Origin: Pseudoflavonifractor sp. MSJ-30
GTDB lineage: Bacteria > Bacillota > Clostridia > Oscillospirales > Oscillospiraceae
Direction of reading: 5' to 3'
NCBI RefSeq assembly: GCF_018918045.1
Contig: NZ_JAHLPU010000040.1
Location: forward strand, 1-41,243
DNA: 41,243 nucleotides
A program made the position numbers and the translations under genes. Shown here one piece after another: positions 14,025 to 21,868 of this stretch; positions within the stretch are counted from its first letter, which is position 1, and every line of letters begins with the position of its first letter. The notes beneath the pieces were generated by a model. That model saw only the letters and a program-made list of their open reading frames with translations. It was not told the DNA's origin and did not search any database.

Positions 14025-16457
14025 ATGGAAAATCAGCTTTTGGACTACGAACGGCAGCATCTGGAGCAGCTGCGTGCTCTGGCACCGGAATGCACCCTGT
14101 TTCTGAAGCGCAGCGGGAAACTGCCCCTTCCGGGCCCCTGTGAAATCGCGCTTTACGGCAGCGGCGCGCGGCATACGGTCAAGGGCGGCACCGGTTCCGG
14201 CGAGGTGAATTCCCGTTCTTTCCTCAATATTGAGGAAAGCCTTTCCCGGGCAGGTTTTCAGATTTTGACCAAAGACTGGCTGGACCGCTATGATGCCGTC
14301 CGGAAGGATGCCTACGCCGCTTTTCTCAAAAAGATCAGATCGGACGCCCGGAAGCACCGCACCTCGCCGTTGATCGAGGGCATGGGCGCCGTCATGCCGG
14401 AGCCGGAGTACGAGATTCCTCTGGAGCAGCGGTGCAACACGGCCGTTTACGTTCTCTCCCGGATTTCCGGCGAGGGCAGCGACCGGAAGGTTGTCCCCGG
14501 GGATGTGCTGCTCAGTGAAAGCGAAAAGCGGGATATTCTGGCATTGCAGGAAATGTACCCGGTGTTCCTTCTGGTTCTGAACGTGGGCGGCCCTGTAGAC
14601 CTGTCCCCCGTTGTCCAGGATGTGGACGATATTCTTCTGCTGTCCCAGCTGGGCGTGCAGACCGGCGCGGTCCTGTCGGATATTCTGCTGGGCGAAGCCT
14701 ACCCCAGCGGCAAGCTGACCACCTCCTGGGTACGCGGCGGCGACTTCTGCCCCCAGGCGGAGTTCGGCGAAAAAGAAGAGACCCACTATAAAGAGGGCAT
14801 CTATGTGGGCTACCGCTACTATGACGCGGCCCATGTAAAGCCCCTGTTTCCCTTTGGCTTTGGTCTGGGCTACACGGATTTCCGGCTGGAGCCGGGGGCT
14901 GTGACTCTGGCAGGCGAGCAGGTCACCGTCAGCGCTCAGGTGCGCAATACCGGCGCGTTTTCCGGCAAGGAAGTGGTGCAGCTGTATCTTTCCAGTCCCT
15001 GGGGCGCGCTGGATCAGCCCGCACAGGCTCTGGCCGCCTACGGCAAGACCCGGGAACTGGCACCCGGCGAGAGCTGCCGCATGGAACTGCGCTTCAAAAT
15101 GTCGGATCTGGCGTCCTTCGATGAGGCACGCAGCGCCTACGTTCTGGAAAAGGGCGACTATGTGCTGCGCTGCGGCAATTCCTCCCGGAAGTGCAAGCCC
15201 ATGGCCCTGCTGCGGCTGACCCATGAGGTGGTGACCTTGCAGGCTAAGGATCTGCTGGGCAAGCCGGACTTCTCCGACTGGAAGCCGGAAGGCCCTGAGC
15301 CCGTTCCCGAAGGGCTGCCTGTCTATGTACTGGACGCTGAGTCCATCCCCACAAAAACCCTTTCCGATACCAGGACTCTGCGGCCGGACCCCATGGTTCA
15401 GGCACTGACGGATGAAGAGCTGGTATTTCTGAACATCGGCGGCTTCAAGCTGAAGGACCGCTCCGGTGTGGTGGGCGATTCCGGTTTCACCATCCCCGGC
15501 ACCGCCGGAGAGACCACCTCCCAGTTGAAAGCCAAAGGCTTCCCCGCCATCATCATGGCCGACGGTCCCGCCGGCGTCCGCCTGGCCCGGGATTACTATG
15601 AAGATAAAAAAGGCGCCCACAGCCTGAGCAGCGCCATGCTGCCCACCATGATCGATCTTCTGCCCGCCCCGGTGCGTTCCTCTATGCGCAGGCAGAAAAA
15701 GCTGCCCAAGGGTTCCATGGTCAAGCACCGCTACGCCACCGCCATCCCCATCGGCACAGCCATTGCCCAGAGCTTCAGCCTGTCCCTGGCGGAGAGCTGC
15801 GGCGACATCGTGGGTGACGAGATGGAGCGCTTCGGCATCCACCTGTGGCTGGCCCCGGCCCTGAATATCCACAGGAGCATTCTCTGCGGCCGGAATTTTG
15901 AATACTTCTCCGAGGATCCCCTGGTCAGCGGTCTGACGGCGGCTGCCATCACCCGCGGCGTACAGAAGCATCCGGGCCGCGGCGTTACCATCAAGCACTT
16001 CGCCGCCAACAATCAGGAGACCAACCGCTACAATAACAACAGCAACGTGTCCCAGCGGGCCCTGCGGGAAATCTATCTGAAGGGCTTTGGCCTGTGCGTC
16101 CGGGAAAGCCAGCCCTGCGCCGTTATGACCTCCTATAACCTGATCAACGGTGTCCATACCTCTGAAAGCCGGGAGCTTACAGAGGACATCCTCCGGGGGG
16201 AGTTCGGCTTTCAGGGCATTGTCATGACAGACTGGGTGGTCGGCGGCAGCCTGATGTACAACAGCAAGCGCTACCCCATGCCCAACGCCGGAAAGGTTGC
16301 GCTGGCCGGAGGCGACCTGTTCATGCCCGGCAGCAAAGCGGATTACGACCGCTGTATGGCCATGGTCCGCTCCGGTGAGCTCCCCCGCTACCAGCTGGAG
16401 CTGAACGCAACGAGGGTCCTGCGCATGGCCCGGCGGCTAACGGAAGCCGCAGAATAA
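14025..16457 (+). CDS. Glycoside hydrolase family 3 protein with permuted domain order
   Basis: An 810-residue beta-glucosidase-like enzyme. The domain order is reversed compared with most GH3 enzymes: the alpha/beta sandwich normally found second comes first (residues about 20-250, with KGGTGSGEVN and YPSGKLTTSW), then a fibronectin-III-like domain (about 286-390), and the catalytic TIM barrel is last (about 470-800, with IIMADGPAGVR, GRNFEYFSEDP, IKHFAANNQE). The nucleophile is D736 in VMTDWVVGG. There is no signal peptide, so it is cytoplasmic and probably acts on imported oligosaccharides or glycosides. Such permuted GH3 enzymes are known from Ruminococcus and Butyrivibrio. AAGGAGG sets the start. 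It is monocistronic. Confidence 0.92.
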   Translation: MENQLLDYERQHLEQLRALAPECTLFLKRSGKLPLPGPCEIALYGSGARHTVKGGTGSGEVNSRSFLNIEESLSRAGFQILTKDWLDRYDAVRKDAYAAFLKKIRSDARKHRTSPLIEGMGAVMPEPEYEIPLEQRCNTAVYVLSRISGEGSDRKVVPGDVLLSESEKRDILALQEMYPVFLLVLNVGGPVDLSPVVQDVDDILLLSQLGVQTGAVLSDILLGEAYPSGKLTTSWVRGGDFCPQAEFGEKEETHYKEGIYVGYRYYDAAHVKPLFPFGFGLGYTDFRLEPGAVTLAGEQVTVSAQVRNTGAFSGKEVVQLYLSSPWGALDQPAQALAAYGKTRELAPGESCRMELRFKMSDLASFDEARSAYVLEKGDYVLRCGNSSRKCKPMALLRLTHEVVTLQAKDLLGKPDFSDWKPEGPEPVPEGLPVYVLDAESIPTKTLSDTRTLRPDPMVQALTDEELVFLNIGGFKLKDRSGVVGDSGFTIPGTAGETTSQLKAKGFPAIIMADGPAGVRLARDYYEDKKGAHSLSSAMLPTMIDLLPAPVRSSMRRQKKLPKGSMVKHRYATAIPIGTAIAQSFSLSLAESCGDIVGDEMERFGIHLWLAPALNIHRSILCGRNFEYFSEDPLVSGLTAAAITRGVQKHPGRGVTIKHFAANNQETNRYNNNSNVSQRALREIYLKGFGLCVRESQPCAVMTSYNLINGVHTSESRELTEDILRGEFGFQGIVMTDWVVGGSLMYNSKRYPMPNAGKVALAGGDLFMPGSKADYDRCMAMVRSGELPRYQLELNATRVLRMARRLTEAAE

Positions 16458-16466
16458 AGCACGCTG

Positions 16467-16505
16467 AATCAGCCCGCCGCGTTTTGAAGCGGCGGGCTGA
16501 TTTTC
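16467..16505. terminator. Terminator of the GH3 gene
   Basis: AATCAGCCCGCCGC (16467-16480) pairs perfectly with its complement at 16489-16502, closing on TTTT. It may also stop the convergent LURP-one gene, whose stop lies about 100 bases away. Confidence 0.88.
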
Positions 16506-16602
16506 ACTTATTCAATGCCGGAATCTCCGCTATTGTGCTTCCCTTTGTCCCCTTTCCAAAGGCCGGGTCTGCGCGCCCTTTTTCAGGGTGGCCGATGTTT
16601 CT

Positions 16603-17079
16603 TTATCCGTTCCCTCTGGAGCACTTCTCCGCGTCAATGGCCAGAACCAGCATCAGCACGCCCAGGGCGTCGGCGCTGTCCGCTATATCCAGCACATAGG
16701 TATCTGTCCAGTGCAGAACTTCCTTGGACACCGTGGCGACCTGCCGAAGCGCGGCATCCAGGACCGTATAATCCCACTCAAATATCTCGCCCTGGACCTG
16801 CCAGCCGCTGCAATCCACAGTAAATTGGGGCCGGAAAAGGGTAAATTCCTTGCGGATGCAGCCTACATACCGATCTCCCAGGTACATCTCAAACTGGGGC
16901 CGCCAGGTGAATATCTTCTCCTTCACCGTGCCGACCTCCCGATTCCGGGCATCGAATATTTTCAGGCAGTGGCCCCAGGAGAGCTGCCCCTTTACGGTGT
17001 ACACCGTGTTTCCGGCCTCGTCATAAATATCATAGCTGTCCAGCCAGGAAAACAAGCGCTGCTTGAAAAGCAATTTCAT
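16603..17079 (-). CDS. LURP-one-related / YxjI-like protein
   Basis: A 158-residue protein of the LURP-one/phospholipid-scramblase-like fold family (YxjI, DUF567). The pattern of repeated short beta-strands is clear: FSWLDSYDIYDEAGNTVYTVKG, with a similar strand-turn unit later in KIFDARNREVGTVKEK. The function of bacterial members is not established; the fold is thought to bind lipid or membrane. No signal peptide. The ribosome site AGGAGG precedes the start. A promoter lies about 245 bases upstream, so the leader is unusually long. Confidence 0.85.
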   Translation of the reverse strand: MKLLFKQRLFSWLDSYDIYDEAGNTVYTVKGQLSWGHCLKIFDARNREVGTVKEKIFTWRPQFEMYLGDRYVGCIRKEFTLFRPQFTVDCSGWQVQGEIFEWDYTVLDAALRQVATVSKEVLHWTDTYVLDIADSADALGVLMLVLAIDAEKCSRGNG

Positions 17080-17324
17080 AAATAGCCTCCTATTCCGCGT
17101 CCCCGTTGTCCGGGGTATCCAAAAATGGTGGGTGACATTTTTTTCTTACAGGCAATGACCGTGTCCGGATTCACGTTTTCCGCGCCTCCGAAAACCCGCG
17201 TCGGAATCTGCGGGTCCTGCGAGGACAGTGCGGAAATTCCCGGCTTTTCCAGCCGCTCCAGCCGGGAAACTGCGATCTCTCGCTCCGCCTGTTTCTGTCT
17301 CTATTGCTTACTGAGTTAGTGGGT

Positions 17325-17354
17325 ATTATATACCAAACGTCCTATATTTGTCAA
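17325..17354 (-). promoter_or_regulatory. Promoter of the LURP-one gene
   Basis: Minus strand TTGACA (17354-17349), an 18-base spacer and TATAAT (17330-17325). The leader of about 245 bases (17080-17324) contains a TTCCCGGC/GCCGGGAA hairpin near 17237-17268 and a 20-codon open frame that ends on the gene's own ATGA, but without a good ribosome site. Confidence 0.65.
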
Positions 17355-17387
17355 TCCGGTTCCATTTCTTAAGATTTTCCAAACCTC

Positions 17388-17416
17388 TTGACAGGGGAGG
17401 TCTAATATGTTAAACT
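17388..17416 (+). promoter_or_regulatory. Promoter of the lipoprotein-blaI-blaR1-like operon
   Basis: TTGACA (17388-17393), a 17-base spacer and TAAACT (17411-17416) with a TGT extension. The -10 region lies inside the first of two operator-like repeats. Confidence 0.7.
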
Positions 17417-17446
17417 CCTTTCAGAAAGGTCTAATGCATTAAATCT
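17397..17446. promoter_or_regulatory. Two operator-like repeats, candidate BlaI-family sites
   Basis: GGTCTAATATGTTAAAC (from 17399) and GGTCTAATGCATTAAAT (from 17428) are direct repeats 29 bases apart, each with a dyad core: TAATATGTTA (8 of 10 symmetrical) and TAATGCATTA (perfect). The first covers the -10 box and the second lies just after the start of transcription, an arrangement typical of repression. The natural candidate regulator is the BlaI-family protein encoded in the same operon. The TACAnnTGTA core of classical bla/cop operators is not present. Confidence 0.6.
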
Positions 17447-17474
17447 TATTGCAGACAAGAAAGGATGATTTTCC

Positions 17475-18374
17475 ATGAAACGACTGACCTGTTCCCTGCT
17501 GACTTTTGCCATGCTGACCGCCCTGCTCTGCGGCTGCGGCGGCGGACAAGCCGCACCGGAAACCACCGCGGCGCCGCCCACCCTTCCCACACAGACCGCC
17601 GCCCCCGAAACCGGGCCGGAACCGGAGACCGAACCAGCGACCACCGTAGACGCTGTTCCCGTTGAAGAGAACGACCCCCACACATCCGCCCAGCCCGGTG
17701 CGGCCCAGCCGGTCATCGCAGGAACCCAAACAACCGTCCATGTATCCACCGCCGACGAATTTCTGGCTGCGCTGGCCCCCGATACGGAGATCATTGTGGA
17801 CGCGGACCTGATCGATTTCAGCGCCGCCTCCAATTACGGCAAATCCGGCGGGGACTACTACCGCTGGGATGACCCCTTCGACGGTCCGGAGCTGGTCATT
17901 CAGAATCTCTCCAATCTGACCGTCCGGGGCTCCGGCGAAAATGCCACGGACAAGGTGCTCTCCTGCGTGCCCCGGTACGCGGACGTGCTGACCTTTGAGA
18001 ACTGCTCCAATATCTACGTTACCCACATCACTCTGGGCCACACCCAGGAGCCCGGCTCCTGCATGGGCGGCGTGCTGCACTTCCAGAACTGCCAGAACGT
18101 GCTGGCCGAGGACTGCGACCTCTACGGCTGCGGCACTCTGGGCGTCATTGGCGACAGCTGTATGGATATGCAGATTATCAACAGTCTGATCCACGATTGC
18201 AGCGTGGGCGGCGCGGAGTTCACAAACTGCGTCAACGTCCGGGTGGACGGCAACACCTTCCGGGATTTGGGTAACGAATGGAACAAAGAAAACGGCATTG
18301 CCGCCCCTGTCTTCCGCATCTACGGCGGCCAGAACATCACCTGCAACGGGCAGGACGCAGCCCTCTTTCAATAA
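17475..18374 (+). CDS. Secreted lipoprotein with right-handed beta-helix domain
   Basis: A 299-residue predicted lipoprotein. The signal peptide ends in the lipobox L18-C-G-C21, so C21 would be lipidated. A threonine/proline/glutamate-rich linker (about 25-85) tethers a parallel beta-helix domain (about 90-295), visible as repeated units rich in N and C: LTFENCSNIYVTHITLG, LHFQNCQNVLAEDCDLYG, AEFTNCVNVRVDGNTF. Beta-helix proteins often bind or cleave polysaccharides; no catalytic motif is recognised. It is the first gene of an operon with a BlaI repressor (16-base gap) and a BlaR1-like protease, so it may be the effector or a co-sensor of that circuit. AAAGGA precedes the start. Confidence 0.85.
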   Translation: MKRLTCSLLTFAMLTALLCGCGGGQAAPETTAAPPTLPTQTAAPETGPEPETEPATTVDAVPVEENDPHTSAQPGAAQPVIAGTQTTVHVSTADEFLAALAPDTEIIVDADLIDFSAASNYGKSGGDYYRWDDPFDGPELVIQNLSNLTVRGSGENATDKVLSCVPRYADVLTFENCSNIYVTHITLGHTQEPGSCMGGVLHFQNCQNVLAEDCDLYGCGTLGVIGDSCMDMQIINSLIHDCSVGGAEFTNCVNVRVDGNTFRDLGNEWNKENGIAAPVFRIYGGQNITCNGQDAALFQ

Positions 18375-18390
18375 AAAGGAGCGTGTGATT

Positions 18391-18753
18391 ATGGAGACCC
18401 CGAAAATCTTCGAGAGCGAGTACCGATTCTGTCTGCTGCTCTGGGAGTATGAGCCCATCAACTCCACCCATCTGGCGCACCTGTGCAGGGAAAAACTGGG
18501 CTGGTCCAAAGCCACCACCTATACGGTACTGCGCCGCTTGGCAGAGCGGGGTGTACTGAAAAACGAAAACGCTACGGTCACCAGCCTCGTTTCCAAGCAG
18601 GAGGTTCAGCGGTCCCGGCTGCGCCGGATGGTGGACGAGACCTTTGAAGGGTCCGTTCCCGCTTTTATCGCCGCCTTTTCCCACAGCAAGCAGCTGACAA
18701 AGCAGGACCGGGACCAGTTGCGGGATCTGATAAACAGCTACGAGGAGGAATAA
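18391..18753 (+). CDS. BlaI/MecI/CopY-family transcriptional repressor
   Basis: A 120-residue winged-helix repressor. The family signature is a DNA-binding N-terminal half with SEYRFCLLLWEYEPINST and the recognition helix region GWSKATTYTVLRRLAERGVL, followed by a dimerisation helix ending in LINSYEEE. Relatives are inactivated when a BlaR1/MecR1 membrane protease is triggered; that type of protein is encoded three bases downstream. The start at 18391 has AAAAAGGAG upstream. The two repeats at 17397-17446 are its probable binding sites, which would make the operon self-repressed. Confidence 0.93.
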   Translation: METPKIFESEYRFCLLLWEYEPINSTHLAHLCREKLGWSKATTYTVLRRLAERGVLKNENATVTSLVSKQEVQRSRLRRMVDETFEGSVPAFIAAFSHSKQLTKQDRDQLRDLINSYEEE

Positions 18754-18756
18754 GCC

Positions 18757-21492
18757 ATGGACGTCTTTCTTTCCAGCCTGTTTACCGCCAGTGTCAGCGG
18801 CAGCATCGTGATTCTGGCTGTGCTTATTCTCCGGCTGGTGCTGCGCGGGACCCCTAAAAAATACATCTGCATACTCTGGATGGTGGCCGGACTGCGGCTG
18901 CTGCTGCCCGTCCCCCTGCAAAGCAAATTCAGCTTACAGCCGCCCGCCATCTCCCTGCCCAACAGCGAGGCGCCGCAAAAATTTCTTCTGCCCCTGTGGG
19001 CGGCCATTGCCTCGGTTCTGGTGCTGGTAAGTCTGTGCTCCTACATCCATCTGCGCGGTCAGGTGAAAAACGCCCGGAAGGTCCGGGGCGGCTGGGAATG
19101 CGAGGGGCTGGACACCGCCTTTGTGCTGGGCTTTCTGAAACCGAAGATCTACATCCCCGCCGGGGTCAGCGAGAACACCCGGCAGCAGATTCTGTCCCAT
19201 GAGCGGACCCATCTGGACAAGGGGGACCACTGGATCAAGCTCATCGGCTTTCTGGCCCTGGTGCTGCACTGGTTCAACCCTCTGGTCTGGGTCAGCTATG
19301 CACTGCTGTGCAAGGATATCGAAATGGCCTGCGATGAGCGGGTGGTGCAGTTCATGGATCTGCCGGAGCGAAAGGCCTATTCCGCCGCGCTTCTGGACTG
19401 CAGCACCCGCAAAGTCCACTATGCCGCCTGCCCCGTGGCCTTTGGCGAGGTCAGCGTGAAATACCGGATCAAATCCGTGCTCAGCTACAAAAAGCCCGCC
19501 TTCTGGGCCAGCCTTCTGGGCATTCTCGCCATTGCCTTTGTGGCCGTCTGCCTGGGCACAAACCCGGTGGACAAGCGGGAGGACCCGGAAGCCGACCTCA
19601 TTCAGAGCAGCCGGGAGACGCCGGAAAGCTTCACCCCCGCGGTGCTGCCGGAATCCCCGGCAAACCCGGACTGGGGCATTACGCCCGCCGTCTCCCATGT
19701 TACAACCACAGGCGGCACGCTGCTGCTGGAAATCGAGGAGCGGTTCTGCCGGGTTTCGGATTCTCTTCGCATTGCGGATTCCGCCCTGGAGCGCTGGAAC
19801 GGTCAACAGTGGGAAGCGCTTCCTGCCATTTCCGACAATACGGATTTCGTTGCTCTGAACATGGGCTTCGCAAGCTTCCAAGCCAAGGAAAAAGACTACG
19901 AATCCCTGGAAATGAACTGGTCGCTGGAGTACGGCAGTCTCAGCGCCGGGGACTACAGGATTGTCATGACTCTGGCGGGCGACAGCCAGTCCGGCACCTT
20001 CTACGCGCCCTTCCACATCTACCGGGAAGCGCTCCCCAGCGCTCAGGAGGCGGCGCTGCTGCGCTGCAAGGATGCCCTGAAGGCTCTGAAGCTGCGCCCC
20101 ACCTACTCCCTGCTCCGCAGTGAAAAGAACCTTCTGAACGACGAGCTCTCCCCCGTCTCCCGGATCACCCTCGACGGGCAAAAGGCGCGCACAGACTATT
20201 TTGCCGGAGAATTCCCCGCTTCCAGTCTGATTACCGAGGCGGATGTCTGGGATCTGAACCGCATTTGCCGGCAGTGGATCGACCCTTTCCAGCTTGAGGA
20301 GGACCGCAGGATTCTGTTCCCCGAGGGGCAAAGCGTCATCAGCGACCGGGAGGTTTCCTTCCGCACCGTCTGGGCGGACAGCGACGGGACCGCTTACTAC
20401 GGCAGCGACAGCTACCGCTTCGACGCCTCCGGAAATCTGGCCTCCGTGGACCGGCTGGTCACGGACGCCGCGGGCACGGTTCTTTCCCACGACCGGCTGG
20501 AGGTGCTGCTCCTGGGGCAGATGAGCTGCAGCAGCTACATTCACGAGATCGATTCTCTGGACTATGAGGATCCCTTTACCGCCCGGGAAAAGTCCCCCTG
20601 GAATATTGGCTTTCTGGTAGAGGACGATCTGTTGGAGCCAACCGGCGGCAAGCTCTGGTTTAACTGGCTGGGCATCGGCGTCGGGAACTACACCGCAGAT
20701 TCCAACTACTGGATGGAAAAACGCATGGGAAGCAACTGGCAGCGGCTCCTTGGAGAGGATGTAACCTTCCCCTTCGGCGTTACGCTAAGCCCGCTCAGCG
20801 GGCAGAGCCAGTGCCTCCAGCTGGACTGGTCGGACACCTACGGCAGTCTGGAATCCGGTGTCTACCGGATCGGCACCCGGTTTTACAACGGTGAAGAGAG
20901 CATCATCCAGTACGCCGAGTTTGCCATCAGTCCCACCGGCGGCATCCACGGTGAAGGCGGCGAAGCGGCCATGGCCCGGATTGACGCCGCTCTGGAAAAG
21001 CTGAAAAACGGCAATTACCACGTGCGGAAGCTCGAGTCCGGCAGCATCTTCACACCGGAGGACACGGTTCTCACCGAGGAATTCTGGCAGTATAACGGTG
21101 AGCTGGCCGAATCCTACTACAACAACGCGGGCAGCTACAGCCATACCTATATTGAAGCCACCGCAGATATCCAGTATGGTCTCTGGTACGACTACAGCTA
21201 CTACCATCAGCCCTACGAAAGCATCTATTTCCCCGAGGGCCAGAGCATCATCTCCGATCGGGAGATCACCTTCCTCCACAGCTACTCCCAGACCGCCGGC
21301 GACAATCCCCTTATCCGCTACACCTACCGCTTTGACGGGCAGGGGAACCTGACGGAGATCGAATACGTGGGCTTCGACGACGCGTGGGAGGGCTTCGTGA
21401 CGCGCTATGTTCTCACAGACACCCCGGACACGGTGATTCAGGAAAAAATGGAAACCTTCCGGCAGGAAAACGCTGTCAGGACGCAGCGTTGA
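18757..21492 (+). CDS. BlaR1/MecR1-like M56 metalloprotease with tandem novel sensor modules
   Basis: A 911-residue membrane protein. The N-terminal 270 residues are an M56 (BlaR1-type) protease: about four membrane segments and the zinc motif H148-E-R-T-H152 in ILSHERTHLDKGDHW. The last membrane helix (about 247-268) is followed by a large extracellular part with no penicillin-binding domain. That part is a tandem duplication of a module of about 300 residues: an Ig-like unit (ERWNGQQWEALP at 345, YGSLSAGDYRI at 392) and an alpha/beta unit (PEGQSVISDREV at 522, PEGQSIISDREI at 826). The same pair of units occurs in the sigma partner at 39032-40579. It probably senses an envelope signal and inactivates the BlaI protein upstream. 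The ligand is unknown; beta-lactam sensing is unlikely without the usual sensor domain. Confidence 0.88.
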   Translation: MDVFLSSLFTASVSGSIVILAVLILRLVLRGTPKKYICILWMVAGLRLLLPVPLQSKFSLQPPAISLPNSEAPQKFLLPLWAAIASVLVLVSLCSYIHLRGQVKNARKVRGGWECEGLDTAFVLGFLKPKIYIPAGVSENTRQQILSHERTHLDKGDHWIKLIGFLALVLHWFNPLVWVSYALLCKDIEMACDERVVQFMDLPERKAYSAALLDCSTRKVHYAACPVAFGEVSVKYRIKSVLSYKKPAFWASLLGILAIAFVAVCLGTNPVDKREDPEADLIQSSRETPESFTPAVLPESPANPDWGITPAVSHVTTTGGTLLLEIEERFCRVSDSLRIADSALERWNGQQWEALPAISDNTDFVALNMGFASFQAKEKDYESLEMNWSLEYGSLSAGDYRIVMTLAGDSQSGTFYAPFHIYREALPSAQEAALLRCKDALKALKLRPTYSLLRSEKNLLNDELSPVSRITLDGQKARTDYFAGEFPASSLITEADVWDLNRICRQWIDPFQLEEDRRILFPEGQSVISDREVSFRTVWADSDGTAYYGSDSYRFDASGNLASVDRLVTDAAGTVLSHDRLEVLLLGQMSCSSYIHEIDSLDYEDPFTAREKSPWNIGFLVEDDLLEPTGGKLWFNWLGIGVGNYTADSNYWMEKRMGSNWQRLLGEDVTFPFGVTLSPLSGQSQCLQLDWSDTYGSLESGVYRIGTRFYNGEESIIQYAEFAISPTGGIHGEGGEAAMARIDAALEKLKNGNYHVRKLESGSIFTPEDTVLTEEFWQYNGELAESYYNNAGSYSHTYIEATADIQYGLWYDYSYYHQPYESIYFPEGQSIISDREITFLHSYSQTAGDNPLIRYTYRFDGQGNLTEIEYVGFDDAWEGFVTRYVLTDTPDTVIQEKMETFRQENAVRTQR

Positions 21493-21501
21493 ACACAAAA
21501 A

Positions 21502-21535
21502 CGCCAGGGAACGAAAAACGTTCTCTGGCGCTTTT
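21502..21535 (+). terminator. Terminator of the blaR1-like operon
   Basis: CGCCAGGGAACG (21502-21513) pairs with CGTTCTCTGGCG (21519-21530) through one G-U pair, with a loop of five A, followed by CTTTT. The following 210 bases hold no gene; a near-palindrome around AAGCATGCTT (21576-21593) is the only other visible feature. Confidence 0.85.
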
Positions 21536-21746
21536 CCGATTGTCAAAGGCCCCGGCCGCTCACCTTTTCCCCCGGCCGAAAGCATGCTTCCGGCAGTCAT
21601 TGTCAGATCAGCCCCAGCGCGCAGGGCAGCTTTCTCCCGAAACGGTTTGACTCTGCCCTGAGGAACCTCTGATGAAACCGGCAGGAGCTGAGAGCGAGCG
21701 ATTTGGAATTGTCTCGCAATACCCTGTCGAGAATTCCATAAGGGCC

Positions 21747-21775
21747 TTGCCATTTGGGGAAAGCTGTGGTACAAT
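21747..21775 (+). promoter_or_regulatory. Promoter of the dlt-like operon
   Basis: TTGCCA (21747-21752), a 17-base spacer and TACAAT (21770-21775) with a TGG extension. The leader is about 87 bases. Confidence 0.75.
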
Positions 21776-21868
21776 CGACCGTGGAAAATTGGAAAAAGCT
21801 ACCGTTTCTCCGCTTTCGGAGGAGCAACGGACATTTTCTTCCGCCGCGTACAAGGAGGAAACAGAAGT

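Noticed and set aside
13938..16157. 739-codon minus-strand frame opposite the GH3 gene
   Set aside because: Antisense shadow; the plus-strand frame has all GH3 motifs, a promoter and a terminator.
17125..17319. 64-codon plus-strand frame in the leader of the LURP-one gene
   Set aside because: No ribosome site or promoter; it lies antisense in a transcribed leader.
18934..20544. 536-codon minus-strand frame opposite the BlaR1-like gene
   Set aside because: Antisense shadow of low-complexity composition with no start signals.
18757..21492. Assignment as a true beta-lactam sensor BlaR1
   Set aside because: No penicillin-binding sensor domain and no beta-lactamase gene beside it; only the protease part and repressor pairing match.
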